Shown here piece after piece: positions 31,024 to 39,721 of a DNA stretch of 64,000 bases. Source of the DNA: Hydrogenovibrio sp. 3SP14C1. Its GTDB lineage: Bacteria > Pseudomonadota > Gammaproteobacteria > Thiomicrospirales > Thiomicrospiraceae. Position numbers and translations under genes: made by a program. The notes below the pieces were generated by a model. It ran no database searches. It saw only the letters and a list, made by a program, of their open reading frames with translations, and was not told the DNA's origin. Positions within the stretch are counted from its first letter, which is position 1; every line of letters starts with the position of its first letter. The stretch is taken from the NCBI RefSeq assembly GCF_029625905.1, contig NZ_JARTLM010000003.1:160127-224126 (forward strand), given 5' to 3'.

Positions 31024-31043
31024 AAAAAACTTTCACTAGAAAG
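31024..31043 (-). terminator. Small terminator-like hairpin between the two aptamers
   Basis: In the transcript CTTTC-TAGT-GAAAG (31043-31030) is followed by TTTTTT (31029-31024). The stem is only five base pairs, but its place between the two aptamers suits a transcriptional expression platform for the upstream copy. Confidence 0.45.
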
Positions 31044-31132
31044 AAAAGGAGTGCCAAAAAAGGTAAAGCGAGTCGGAAAAAAGGAAAACAAATTAAAATA
31101 GAAATGCAAAGAAATACATTTCAAACTTAACT

Positions 31133-31200
31133 TGGCAACCTGGCGATCTCAAACATTGAGACCCATGGCTTTCCGTCCTTGCTTCACAACAAGTTTAGCA
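31133..31200 (-). ncRNA. Cyclic-di-GMP-I (GEMM) riboswitch-like element, promoter-proximal copy
   Basis: In the transcript: AACTTG, stem CTTGTT/AGCAAG with GTGA tetraloop, GGACGGAAAGCCATGGGTC, the second stem, then GCCAGGTTGCCAAGTT, whose last bases can close on the initial AACTTG. It is the better-formed of the two aptamers. The family binds cyclic di-GMP and controls motility, biofilm and surface genes; ligand choice between cyclic di-GMP and cGAMP cannot be decided here. Confidence 0.78.
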
Positions 31201-31471
31201 AAATTTTCTATCTAATACAGGTAACAACAATTAAGCATTGGGTTGTTACCCAGGATTAATTCTACCTATTTTTAAAGTAACATCAACTACTTAGATATTT
31301 TATTTTTTTATAGGAGTCATTAATAAACTTTTAAGGAACCATTGAGGCCGCTACAGTAAAGCTTCCTTGATCATTATGTCAGTCTCTTTTTTTGAAACTT
31401 AATTTTAGGATAATGAAACTCTGTTATGTTTTCGTTATCATACTCAAACGATAAATGACTGAAATATAAAT
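31201..31471. other. Intergenic region between the riboswitch and bioA
   Basis: It should hold the divergent promoters of the riboswitch transcript (minus) and bioA (plus). I see an inverted repeat GGTAACAAC/GTTGTTACC (31220-31228 with 31242-31250), possibly an operator. I found no convincing -35/-10 pair on either strand and no coding sequence. Confidence 0.4.
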
Positions 31472-32764
31472 ATGACTAACTGGCAAGCACTCCTACAATT
31501 TGATCAAGAGCACATTTGGCACCCTTACGCTAAAATGCCCGCTGACTCCGCTGTAATCGGAATTTCAAAAACCCAAGGCTCCATCATCACCTTATCTGAC
31601 GGAAAAGAGCTCGTGGATGGTATGAGTTCGTGGTGGGCGGCTTTACATGGCTACAATCACCCCGTCATTCAAAAAGCCATGATTGATCAAATCGAAACCA
31701 TGCCACACATCATGTTTGGGGGATTAACCCATGAGCCAGCAATCGAACTGGCCAAGAGACTCATCAAACTGACTCCTGAACCTTTACAAAAAGTCTTTTT
31801 TACCGACTCAGGCTCTGTGGCAATGGAAGTGGCCATTAAGATGGCCCTGCAATACTGGATAAGCTTAGGCCAACCCAATAAAAACAAATTGTTAGCGCTG
31901 AAAAATGGTTACCACGGCGACACCTTCGCGACTATGGCGGTATGCGACCCTGATAATGGCATGCACCGTTTATTTACCAGCACTTTAACCCAACATTTTT
32001 TTGCACCCGCACCTCAAATGGGGTTTGATATAGACTCAGACAACCAAGACATTGCCGAGTTCAAATCCCTGCTTGAAAAGCATCATACTGAAATTGCTGC
32101 TGTCACCCTAGAACCAATTGTGCAAGGAGCTGGCGGCATGCGATTCTATCGCCCAGACTATTTACGCCAAGTGCATGAATTATGTGATTCGTTTAATGTA
32201 TTGCTTATTGCAGATGAAATCGCTACCGGATTTGGTCGAACAGGGAAACTTTTTGCCTGTGAATGGGCAAATATTTGCCCTGATATCATGGCGCTCGGAA
32301 AAACATTAACTGGTGGAAACATTACCCTTGCAGCAACACTGGCAACTGAAAAGATTAGCGATACCATCAGCCAAGGCCAGCCGGGACTACTGATGCATGG
32401 CCCAACTTTTATGGCAAACCCTTTGGCTTGCCGAGCAGCATCAGCCAATATTGACGTATTGTTAAATTCTCCTTGGCAAGACAATATTCAACGGATTGAA
32501 ACCCACTTCATCAATGAATTACACCCGTTAAAAGATTTGCAAGGTGTTGCTGATACCCGTGTATTAGGGGCTATTGGGGTCATTGAGCTAGAGCGGAGTG
32601 ATTTAGGCGAAACCATCCAAAATATTGCGGTTGCAAACGGTGTCTGGATTCGCCCTTTTGGCAAACTCATTTATACCATGCCCGCTTACAACATCCCTAC
32701 TCCTCAGCTGAATCAGTTAACAGAAGGGTTGAAAACGGCCATTATGCAAGCCTTGCAACCCTAG
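31472..32764 (+). CDS. bioA: Adenosylmethionine-8-amino-7-oxononanoate aminotransferase
   Basis: BioA converts KAPA to DAPA in biotin synthesis, using S-adenosylmethionine as amino donor and PLP as cofactor. The 430 residues have the PLP-binding lysine at 277 in ALGKTLTGGN, the DEIATGFGRTG motif before it, and HIWHPY near the N-terminus, which separates BioA from other class III aminotransferases. The other biotin gene in the window, bioD, lies 13 kb away, so the pathway is dispersed. The Shine-Dalgarno is poor. Confidence 0.93.
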   Translation: MTNWQALLQFDQEHIWHPYAKMPADSAVIGISKTQGSIITLSDGKELVDGMSSWWAALHGYNHPVIQKAMIDQIETMPHIMFGGLTHEPAIELAKRLIKLTPEPLQKVFFTDSGSVAMEVAIKMALQYWISLGQPNKNKLLALKNGYHGDTFATMAVCDPDNGMHRLFTSTLTQHFFAPAPQMGFDIDSDNQDIAEFKSLLEKHHTEIAAVTLEPIVQGAGGMRFYRPDYLRQVHELCDSFNVLLIADEIATGFGRTGKLFACEWANICPDIMALGKTLTGGNITLAATLATEKISDTISQGQPGLLMHGPTFMANPLACRAASANIDVLLNSPWQDNIQRIETHFINELHPLKDLQGVADTRVLGAIGVIELERSDLGETIQNIAVANGVWIRPFGKLIYTMPAYNIPTPQLNQLTEGLKTAIMQALQP

Positions 32765-32867
32765 ATCAACAAGACGAACCAACGCGTTAAAAGAATACTT
32801 TCTTTTTAAGTGACTTCATTTAAAATTGAAGTCTATCACCCCCTACTCTTCTGGATATAGGCCTAGC

Positions 32868-33923
32868 ATGGACAACAACTTCGACGAATTTCTAGATTTA
32901 TTAAAAGCGTTAATCCGACAACCCAGTGTCGTCGGCGCAGAGCATGCTTTTTTTAGAGTGTTACAGCGAGAATTAGAAGAGCGTGGCGCTAAGGTGACTT
33001 GGTATGAAGGCCTGCTGGTTGCTCAGGGAGATGCCCCAGAAAGCTGTCACTTTTCCAGTCATATTGATCGACACGGATTAATGTGCACGGGGCCGAATGA
33101 ATTCCAGTTTGCCGCTTTTATTGCAGGGAAAATGACCGATCTACTGGGCAATGATGTCAGTAATGAGCTAAAGATGACTTTAATGAATCGTTTTGAAAGC
33201 ACCCCTGTTTTAGCCTATGAACCTTGGTCTGGCGCCTACCGAGGTTCCGGCACGATTAACAATGCTTATATTTGCGAATTTCGTAACAACTTGATTTTTG
33301 AAGTCGATGGCTTAGAGCACTTAGTTGCCGGAACCCCCGTCGGCTTTCAAGACAAATTGAAGATTGATGAAGGATTACTTTCTGGACAACTCGACAATGT
33401 TTTAACCGCAGCGATGCTGGTGCACTTATTTAGCTTAGGTTACCAAGGAACGGCTTTCTTTACCGCTGAAGAAGAATCCGGAGGGAGCTGGCGTTATTTA
33501 CTGGAATGGTACCGTCGTTTTGGTGACCCAATCAATAATTTATATGTGCTGGACACGAGCCCTTACCGAAATCGTGAAGAAGCTGATAAGCAACTCGTAG
33601 TGCTTAGAAACAAGGATGAACACGCAGAGTTTCATTTGGAAACCACACAAGAACTCAGCCGACTTTGCTTTGATCTCGACATTCCGTTTAGTTTTAAAGA
33701 TCAGTATATTGAACACCTGAACCAACAGACTTTAGGGTCAGAGCAACCTAGAATGGGCATTGGGCGCACTGAATTAGGACGAATCACCGCCAATGCCAAT
33801 GGATTGGTGCATGGCACAACACTTCAAATTCCAACCACGGGCTATCACACCATGAATGAAACCGCTTCGATCGAAGCTTGCGAGGCATTTTTAAACGTGC
33901 TTATGCATCTTGCGAAGCCTTAA
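32868..33923 (+). CDS. M20/M42-family di-metal peptidase
   Basis: A cytosolic metallopeptidase-fold enzyme. From the ATG at 32868 the 351 residues show the full ligand set of this clan: H65-x-D67 (HFSSHIDRHG), bridging D176 (LSGQLDN), catalytic E201 and ligand E202 (FTAEEESGG), D229 (YVLDTSP) and a C-terminal His (TTGYHTMNE). An in-frame TTG 42 bp upstream lacks a ribosome-binding site. The substrate (aminopeptidase, deacylase or other) cannot be told from sequence. It follows bioA by about 100 bp and ends at a perfect bidirectional terminator. Confidence 0.75.
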   Translation: MDNNFDEFLDLLKALIRQPSVVGAEHAFFRVLQRELEERGAKVTWYEGLLVAQGDAPESCHFSSHIDRHGLMCTGPNEFQFAAFIAGKMTDLLGNDVSNELKMTLMNRFESTPVLAYEPWSGAYRGSGTINNAYICEFRNNLIFEVDGLEHLVAGTPVGFQDKLKIDEGLLSGQLDNVLTAAMLVHLFSLGYQGTAFFTAEEESGGSWRYLLEWYRRFGDPINNLYVLDTSPYRNREEADKQLVVLRNKDEHAEFHLETTQELSRLCFDLDIPFSFKDQYIEHLNQQTLGSEQPRMGIGRTELGRITANANGLVHGTTLQIPTTGYHTMNETASIEACEAFLNVLMHLAKP

Positions 33924-33926
33924 ACC

Positions 33927-33954
33927 AAAAAACGACCAGGCCTGGTCGTTTTTT
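33927..33954. terminator. Bidirectional terminator containing the CCAGGCCTGG palindrome
   Basis: A perfect 28-bp palindrome: six A, CGACCAGG, CCTGGTCG, six T. It lies between the convergent peptidase gene and the OsmC gene and can serve both. Its centre (33936-33945) is one of six copies of CCAGGCCTGG in the window. Confidence 0.85.
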
Positions 33955-34022
33955 GTTCTGAATCCATTCTACCTTGTAACGACATATCCTATCCAATCGA
34001 ACGAAGGTTGATGGAAAAAGGA

Positions 34023-34439
34023 TTACACTTCAATAATTTCGAAATCATGTGACATTTCAACAGACTGTTCTAGCATTTTGGATACAGAACAATATTTTTC
34101 AGCAGACAGGTTTACCGCTCTTTCCACTTTTTTAGGATTCAAGCCTTGTCCCACCACTTTGAAATGCACATGAATTTTCGTAAACACTTTGGGAATACTG
34201 TCGGAGCGCTCGGCGCTGATTTCAACCTGACAATCCTCTACTGCCTGCTTACTCTTTTGCAACATCATAATCACATCAATGCTGGTACAGCCACCTAATC
34301 CCAACAACACCATTTCCATGGGGCGAGCGCCTTTGTTTTCACCACCGACTTCAGGTGCCGCATCCATTAATACGGAGTGCCCACTCTCTGTTGTGCCTTC
34401 AAAAGCCATTCCACCTTGCCATTTAATGATTGTTGCCAT
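34023..34439 (-). CDS. OsmC family protein (YhfA-like)
   Basis: OsmC/Ohr-fold proteins include thiol peroxidases acting on organic hydroperoxides; the YhfA-like branch is less well characterised. The 138 residues contain the family block PMEMVLLGLGGCTSIDVIMM with one conserved Cys, and a second Cys in NLSAEKYCSVSKML, the spacing of the redox pair. It is 11 bp after speC, so it is probably the last gene of the polyamine operon. Confidence 0.88.
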   Translation of the reverse strand: MATIIKWQGGMAFEGTTESGHSVLMDAAPEVGGENKGARPMEMVLLGLGGCTSIDVIMMLQKSKQAVEDCQVEISAERSDSIPKVFTKIHVHFKVVGQGLNPKKVERAVNLSAEKYCSVSKMLEQSVEMSHDFEIIEV

Positions 34440-34450
34440 GTTGTTATCCT

Positions 34451-35722
34451 CTATTCATCATCTGTATGATCAATCAAATCTTCGACCACCACTATCGTAG
34501 GTTTAGGATAATAGTTAAATTCTGAGGCAGACGCAATGGTATAAGCGCCCATTTGTTTCGCAATCAAAATATCACCGACCGCTAATTCAGGCAATTCAAT
34601 ATCTTCATCCACTACATCTACACTGTCACACGTCGGCCCCGCCAAAACGCTCGGATAGAAATCCCCTGTCGGATCTATCGGTTTTAGAGGAGAAATCGGA
34701 TATTTAGCATGATCATACATTTGGCCACTTAAAGCACCATAAACCCCGTCATCCATATAGTACCAAGTTCGCGCACCTCGTTTTGCCTTGCCCACCACTC
34801 GAATGACTTCAATCATACTGGGGGCTGAAATAAATCGACCCGGTTCCGCAAAAACTTTAACCGATGCGGGTAGTTCTGCCAACGCCTCCATAATCGGCGC
34901 GCAAAAATCTTCAATCGGCATCACCGGCCCTTGATAAGAAACAGGAAAACTCCCGCCAATATCAAGCCATTTCCAGTGAACATGCGACATCTCTTTCATG
35001 GCTGAAATCGATGCCTGCACGGCATTCACTTGCGCAAAAGGCGACAAAGACTGCGACCCGACATGGAATGACAAACCCGACACGGTTAAGCCACTTTCCA
35101 TCGCTAAATTGACCAGGCCTGGCAATTCTTCCAAAGCCGAGCCAAACTTGCGAGATAAATCCACAATGGCATCTTGACTACGGAAACTAACCCGAATCAT
35201 CAATTCCACTTCATCTTTATACGGAATGAATTTCAAAACCTCATCTGGATTATCCACCACAAACCGCGTACACCCAAAATCCAATGCATGTCGAATTTCG
35301 CGGTCTTTTTTAATCGGATGGGTATGAATACATTGTTGTCCTTCAATGCCCAACCCTTTAACCAAATCGACTTCTCCAGCCGTTGCCAAGTCAAAACTGC
35401 CACCTAATTTCTTCAAGCGACGAATCACCGCAGGGTGTGCGAGTGATTTAATGGCATAAAATAACTCTACCCCTGGTAACGCTTTTTGCAACGCACTGTA
35501 CTGGTATTCCACTTCTTGCAAATCCAAAACCAGAAAAGGCGTGTCATGCTGTGTCAGCAAGTCCCTTAAGGTAGAGCGATCAAACTGCTCAAGTTCATCC
35601 GGGTGCGTCTGTTCTGCAAAATGTTGGACGAGTTCTGCTGTATTCAATTTATGTTTTTCTCCAAAAGGCTGAATTAGCCTGTAATGACTATCTAATTTAC
35701 GATTGTATTGCTTGTTGTACAT
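34451..35722 (-). CDS. Ornithine/lysine decarboxylase, alanine-racemase fold (SpeC-like)
   Basis: A PLP-dependent fold III decarboxylase producing putrescine (or cadaverine). From the ATG at 35722 there are 423 residues: PLP lysine K92 (ELFYAIKSLAHP), the HVGSQ motif, AEPGRF, and the active-site PTCDSVDVV block whose Cys-Asp pair contributes across the dimer interface. An in-frame TTG five codons upstream is possible. It overlaps speE by 26 bp. Putrescine feeds the downstream SpeE reaction. Substrate choice between ornithine and lysine is not settled. The gene contains one CCAGGCCTGG copy. Confidence 0.88.
   Translation of the reverse strand: MYNKQYNRKLDSHYRLIQPFGEKHKLNTAELVQHFAEQTHPDELEQFDRSTLRDLLTQHDTPFLVLDLQEVEYQYSALQKALPGVELFYAIKSLAHPAVIRRLKKLGGSFDLATAGEVDLVKGLGIEGQQCIHTHPIKKDREIRHALDFGCTRFVVDNPDEVLKFIPYKDEVELMIRVSFRSQDAIVDLSRKFGSALEELPGLVNLAMESGLTVSGLSFHVGSQSLSPFAQVNAVQASISAMKEMSHVHWKWLDIGGSFPVSYQGPVMPIEDFCAPIMEALAELPASVKVFAEPGRFISAPSMIEVIRVVGKAKRGARTWYYMDDGVYGALSGQMYDHAKYPISPLKPIDPTGDFYPSVLAGPTCDSVDVVDEDIELPELAVGDILIAKQMGAYTIASASEFNYYPKPTIVVVEDLIDHTDDE
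35113..35122. repeat. CCAGGCCTGG palindrome inside the decarboxylase gene
   Basis: An exact copy of the 10-bp palindrome, flanked by GA and CA on the plus strand. On the coding strand it is read in frame as Pro-Gly-Leu-Val (residues LPGLVN). Confidence 0.9.
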
Positions 35723-36566
35723 ACTTGGGTAAAGCAAAGGCCCCTACATGCAATTCGGGCGTATAAAAGCGCGTTGGTATTCCTGCGGCTTCATAACGAG
35801 ATCGAATTACTTCTACGGTTTGCTGTTTTAAACTCAGATCATCTGTGGCCCAAGCAAATGTCATAATCCCGCCGACATAAGTGGGGACAGCTGCCGAATA
35901 AAAACTCGATTCTTTAAACAAAGGCGACAGTCGTTTAAAAGTGGTCGTGACCTCATCCGTCTGCATAAAGCTGACCCCGTTTTGCGCCACGAAAACGCCG
36001 CCATCGTTCAAACATGACTGAATGCCCTGATAAAACTGAGAGGTAAACAAAACTTCCCCCGGGCCAATCGGATCGGTTGAATCGGAAATAATCACATCAA
36101 ATTTGTCCGTGCACTCCTTTACGAAATCCATACCATCTGCAATCACAATTGAGGTTTTGGGGTGATCAAAGGCACCAGCAGAATGCTTAGGCAAATATTG
36201 CTGACACATATCGATCACTTGTTGATCAATCTCTACCTGAGTTACCGACTCAACACCATGATGCTTTAAAACCTCACGCAAAATGCCACCATCTCCGCCA
36301 CCGATAATCAACACCTTTTTGGCGCTGCCATGGGCCAACATCGGCACATGCGTCATCATTTCATGATAGATAAACTCATCTTTTTCTGTTGTCTGTATCA
36401 CACCGTCTAGTGCCATCACCGTGCCCCACTGCTCATTATTGAAAATGATCAAGTGTTGATGTTCGGTATCCACTTCAAATAGCACTTCGTCCATCAAAAA
36501 TTGCTGTCCCCAAGTCGGATAAAGCGTTTCTAAATAAGGCTTCGGTTTATTAAAGTTGATTGCCAT
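35697..36566 (-). CDS. speE: Spermidine synthase
   Basis: SpeE transfers aminopropyl from decarboxylated S-adenosylmethionine to putrescine. The ATG at 36566 gives 289 residues starting MAINFNKPKPYLETLYPTWG, after GAGGGG. The methyltransferase-like core has IGGGDGGILREVL, and the gate/catalytic motif DSTDPIGPGEVLF. It overlaps the 3' end of speD by 17 bp and the start of the decarboxylase, so all three are translationally linked. Confidence 0.94.
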   Translation of the reverse strand: MAINFNKPKPYLETLYPTWGQQFLMDEVLFEVDTEHQHLIIFNNEQWGTVMALDGVIQTTEKDEFIYHEMMTHVPMLAHGSAKKVLIIGGGDGGILREVLKHHGVESVTQVEIDQQVIDMCQQYLPKHSAGAFDHPKTSIVIADGMDFVKECTDKFDVIISDSTDPIGPGEVLFTSQFYQGIQSCLNDGGVFVAQNGVSFMQTDEVTTTFKRLSPLFKESSFYSAAVPTYVGGIMTFAWATDDLSLKQQTVEVIRSRYEAAGIPTRFYTPELHVGAFALPKYVQQAIQS

Positions 36567-37053
36567 CGGTGACTTCCCCTCGCAAAATATTTTCCACGCC
36601 GACATTCGACGGCGTAAAAGCGGCTTTTAAAACGTCAATCGCTTTAGCTGGCTCAGAGTCACCGCACATAAACACATCAAACGCGGCATAATTCCGTTCT
36701 GGCCAGCTATGCACACTGATATGTGATTCGGCCAAAACAGCGACCCCTGAAATCCCGCCATTAGGCGTAAAGTGATGCAAGTGGATGTGAAGCAAAGTTG
36801 CTTTCGCTTTTTCTACCGCTTCACGCAACGCTTTTTCCATCAAAGCAAGGTCATCTAAATGTGATGCGCCCCAGAAATCAGCAATTAAATGCGTTCCTGC
36901 AAAGGTTTTGCCATCTCGGCAGATAAAATGGTCTAACGTTTGATCATCAATCGCCTGGTCGTGTGTCGGCCAGGTATCGTCAATCACGGTCGTTTTTTCA
37001 ATCACTTCAAAGTGGTCGTTACCCGTGACCAGGACGTTTTCTGAATTTGGCAT
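36550..37053 (-). CDS. speD: S-adenosylmethionine decarboxylase proenzyme
   Basis: SpeD supplies the aminopropyl donor for spermidine. It is a self-processing pyruvoyl enzyme: the motif VLAESHISVHSWPE contains the cleavage site between E109 and S110, the serine becoming pyruvate. At 167 residues (start MPNSENVLVTGNDHF) it is longer than the ~130-residue prokaryotic class 1B type because of an N-terminal extension of about 40 residues. It is the first gene of speD-speE-decarboxylase-osmC. Confidence 0.92.
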   Translation of the reverse strand: MPNSENVLVTGNDHFEVIEKTTVIDDTWPTHDQAIDDQTLDHFICRDGKTFAGTHLIADFWGASHLDDLALMEKALREAVEKAKATLLHIHLHHFTPNGGISGVAVLAESHISVHSWPERNYAAFDVFMCGDSEPAKAIDVLKAAFTPSNVGVENILRGEVTDGNQL

Positions 37054-37372
37054 TAAGGAGTACCTTATAAAACACCCGCAAAAAGATATGTATACGGATG
37101 AATGATTAATATTAGTCCACAAACAAAGGCGTAGTTTGATGAACCCCAGCCACGCATGCTTTCAAGTCATCACGTGAGGTATAACCATTTTTCTTTTGGA
37201 AAAAAGGAGAGCGTATTATTCTCCTTTTTTAATTCTTTGCAAGCAATTTTTTCATGCGATTTGCATCTTTTTTAAACGGCGGGAATTTTATTAAAAAGGC
37301 ACCAACAATCAAATGGTTAAAACGCTATTAACCAAGCCATTTTTAGCGGCTTAAAGGAAAATAATAAAGACG
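37054..37372. other. Intergenic region upstream of speD
   Basis: About 320 bp between the speD start and the stop of the upstream PA2778-type gene. It holds a small inverted repeat (TAAGGAGTACCTTA) over the speD ribosome-binding site, the terminator at 37200-37230, and presumably the speD promoter, which I could not place. No ORF is supportable. Confidence 0.5.
37200..37230. terminator. Terminator after the PA2778-type lipoprotein gene
   Basis: Perfect 11-bp arms AAAAAAGGAGA (37200-37210) and TCTCCTTTTTT (37220-37230) with a 9-nt loop; the flanking A and T runs make it usable in both directions. On the minus strand it ends the gene stopping at 37373. Confidence 0.85.
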
Positions 37373-38383
37373 TTATTTTTTCTTGCAATCAATACGAGGA
37401 CAATGAGATTGAGCAGAATTTTGTTTTGAATTCTGATCCATTTCAGCAACCGTCGCTTGCAGGTTAATATCATCGGGTGCAAGGCTCAAACCGCACTGGG
37501 CTGCTTTTGATGCAGCTTTATGACATCCTTCAGCCTGTAGGACATAGGCATAATTATTCCACATTTCCGTTGAAGTTGAAAAATCCGGCATCACCTGATT
37601 AAAAAGCGCTAATGCTTGAGCCGTTCGTCCATGCTGATAATATAAATTAGTCAAAGCCAACCATGCATTTTTTTGCTCAGGCCAATATTGGGTCGCCGTT
37701 TGATACGCTTTTTCTGCTGCTTTCAGTTGCTGGACACTCTCTAGATCATAAGCGGCTTGCAACCATTTTGCAGGAACAGCTGTTGCTGGTAAATGCGTTG
37801 GATCTGTAATCACAACCCCCCAATAATTTGCACGAAGCCAAGTTTGTTCAAAGTTTGCAAACGAGGTTTCCCAGCGACGAGTGGTACCAGAACGCAATAA
37901 AATTTGCGATTTTTTCAAATCATAACCGACCACCACCGAGAAATGCCACATGGGATAACTGTCCAAGCCCAGGTTCTGCAACACCAATACCGGGTTTCCA
38001 GCCTCAATTTCTTTTAATAAACTTTCTAGACTCGGATCCATGACATAAGCAACCTGACCATACTGTCGGGTTGCAGCCAGAATTTCCAGTTGGAAACTAC
38101 CTTGACGTTCAGGCACATAAATAGAGGGCACTAATGATTCGGGAGAAACTTTTATTTTCTCATAATTCAGAACCGTTGCCAGCGCAGCGGGACCACATTG
38201 ATATTTTTCTTGGGGAAAAAAAGGAACATCTGTCAATTCAACCGTTGGCTTGACAGGCATTGAAGAACCTTCAAACAGCTCTTTGGTTTGAGGGGCCGTA
38301 GCACAGCCTGATAGCAATAAAAAAAAGAGTAGAAACAAAACACCCAGCCAAGGCCGGGTGTTTTGATATAGATTTAAATGCAT
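37373..38383 (-). CDS. PA2778-family cysteine peptidase lipoprotein with TPR region
   Basis: A predicted outer-envelope lipoprotein: hydrophobic N-terminus ending in the lipobox LLSGC (Cys27). A C39-like papain-fold domain follows with Cys63 (KYQCGPAALATVL) and His147 (YPMWHFSVVVGYD), then tetratricopeptide-like repeats over roughly 210-320. The combination matches the PA2778 family. The residue after the lipid Cys is Ala. Its partner gene lies 12 bp upstream. The target of the peptidase domain is unknown; a role in processing or exporting a small peptide is possible but unproven. Confidence 0.85.
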   Translation of the reverse strand: MHLNLYQNTRPWLGVLFLLFFLLLSGCATAPQTKELFEGSSMPVKPTVELTDVPFFPQEKYQCGPAALATVLNYEKIKVSPESLVPSIYVPERQGSFQLEILAATRQYGQVAYVMDPSLESLLKEIEAGNPVLVLQNLGLDSYPMWHFSVVVGYDLKKSQILLRSGTTRRWETSFANFEQTWLRANYWGVVITDPTHLPATAVPAKWLQAAYDLESVQQLKAAEKAYQTATQYWPEQKNAWLALTNLYYQHGRTAQALALFNQVMPDFSTSTEMWNNYAYVLQAEGCHKAASKAAQCGLSLAPDDINLQATVAEMDQNSKQNSAQSHCPRIDCKKK

Positions 38384-38395
38384 TTTTGTGATGAT

Positions 38396-38773
38396 TTAAT
38401 CTACTGGGTGAACAAACGGGAAGATGTCTGTCGCCCCAATAATATCGGTCACGATGAATACCAGAAAAATCAACACGACAACACCTAAGACATCACCCCC
38501 TGCAGGAATCTGTTCCATCTGGTGATTTAACTGAGCAACTTCTGCATCCGTTAGAGAAGCTACACGTTGCTGAACGTCATCTGGCGAAACGCCCATTTGA
38601 ACGAACTGTGCTTGCACGTCTTCACGCTGCATCATTGAGCTCAACTTTGCGCGCTCTGCAGCCATTGATTGTTCTTGCACTAACTGTTTGGTATTTACCA
38701 TTGCCGCTTGAACGGGGAGCGTAATTAGACTGAATAACGACAGTAACACACTCATTGCGATTGTCTTTCTCAT
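38396..38773 (-). CDS. PA2779-family membrane-associated protein
   Basis: From the ATG at 38773 there are 125 residues: a signal peptide (MRKTIAMSVLLSLFSLITLP, cleavage after QAA), a charged helical region (about 25-85), and a C-terminal hydrophobic segment GVVVLIFLVFIVTDIIGATD. This architecture matches the PA2779 family, nearly always adjacent to PA2778-type peptidases. The Gly-Gly in IPAGGDVLG just before the hydrophobic segment resembles a C39 peptidase cleavage site, so it may be the substrate of the neighbouring peptidase; that is inference. Confidence 0.82.
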   Translation of the reverse strand: MRKTIAMSVLLSLFSLITLPVQAAMVNTKQLVQEQSMAAERAKLSSMMQREDVQAQFVQMGVSPDDVQQRVASLTDAEVAQLNHQMEQIPAGGDVLGVVVLIFLVFIVTDIIGATDIFPFVHPVD

Positions 38774-38865
38774 TTTCCTGACTCCTTTTATTAACCTACT
38801 CGTGTACAAGGTTATCAAACAAAGTCAACTTAAGCAATTACACTTAATCGGGCTCAAAGATTTAG

Positions 38866-39678
38866 TCAGGATGATACTCCGAATAATTCAGCCAGTTTTT
38901 CTCCAGGATTCTCAGCTCGCATAAACGCCTCTCCTACCAAAAAACTATTGACCTTATGCTGACGCATTTTTGCAACGTCTTCCGGCCCAAGAATACCACT
39001 TTCGGTAATCACAATACGGTCATCCTCAATCATATCCAGCATACGAATAGTGGTTTCCAACGATACTTCAAAAGAATGTAAGTCGCGATTATTGATACCT
39101 ATCATCGGTAAAGGTAACCTCAATGCTCGTTCCATTTCTTCTTCATTATGCACTTCAACCAAGACATCCATACCCAATTGCAAGGCCGTTTCTGTCAATT
39201 CATACAATTGCGCATCACCGATGGCTGCAGCGATCAATAAAATGCAGTCTGCACCAATGACTCGCGCTTCGTACACCTGATAATCATCCACGATAAAATC
39301 TTTCCGGATAATCGGTAAATCCACCGCGTCGTGAACCTGTTTCAAGTACTCATTTGATCCTTGAAAAAAATCTTGATCTGTCAGCACCGACAAACAAGCC
39401 GCGCCATTGGCTTCATAGCTTTTGGCAATATCCACCGGATCAAAAGGGTCACGTAACACACCTTTGCTTGGCGAGGCTTTCTTAATTTCAGCGATCACCG
39501 CCGACTCTCCTGCATCTAACTTCGCTTGCATGGCATCGGCAAACCCACGTGTGGGCGACGTTGTCATCATCAATGCCTTTTGTTTCATTTCTCTAAGCGG
39601 AATGCGTTCACAGCCAGCTTGAATTTCTTCCAGTTTACGGAAAATAATTTTTTTTAAAATATCGGGCGTTTGCTTCAT
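38866..39678 (-). CDS. trpC: Indole-3-glycerol phosphate synthase
   Basis: TrpC closes the indole ring from CdRP in tryptophan synthesis. The 270-residue TIM barrel has catalytic-site motifs [34 protein letters not shown] and [10 protein letters not shown], and the phosphate-binding end [10 protein letters not shown]. It is monofunctional, not fused to TrpF. It is 79 bp after trpD, a gap with a palindromic terminator-like structure, which may lower its expression relative to trpEGD. Confidence 0.95.
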   Translation of the reverse strand: MKQTPDILKKIIFRKLEEIQAGCERIPLREMKQKALMMTTSPTRGFADAMQAKLDAGESAVIAEIKKASPSKGVLRDPFDPVDIAKSYEANGAACLSVLTDQDFFQGSNEYLKQVHDAVDLPIIRKDFIVDDYQVYEARVIGADCILLIAAAIGDAQLYELTETALQLGMDVLVEVHNEEEMERALRLPLPMIGINNRDLHSFEVSLETTIRMLDMIEDDRIVITESGILGPEDVAKMRQHKVNSFLVGEAFMRAENPGEKLAELFGVSS

Positions 39679-39721
39679 GTTCTTATTCTCAATTCAATCA
39701 ATAGATGCACTAATGTATTAA

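Noticed and set aside
30953-31200. Two near-identical repeats 180 bp apart could be a degenerate CRISPR or insertion-sequence ends.
   Set aside because: Only two copies, spacer far too long for CRISPR, same orientation, and each folds as a riboswitch-type RNA; no cas or transposase gene nearby.
37044-37067. Inverted repeat TAAGGAGTACCTTA near the speD start as an operator.
   Set aside because: It overlaps the ribosome-binding site and is short; this may be chance pairing of the Shine-Dalgarno with its complement.
36567-37122. Longer starts for speE and speD.
   Set aside because: Extra residues do not match the families, and good starts with ribosome-binding sites lie downstream.
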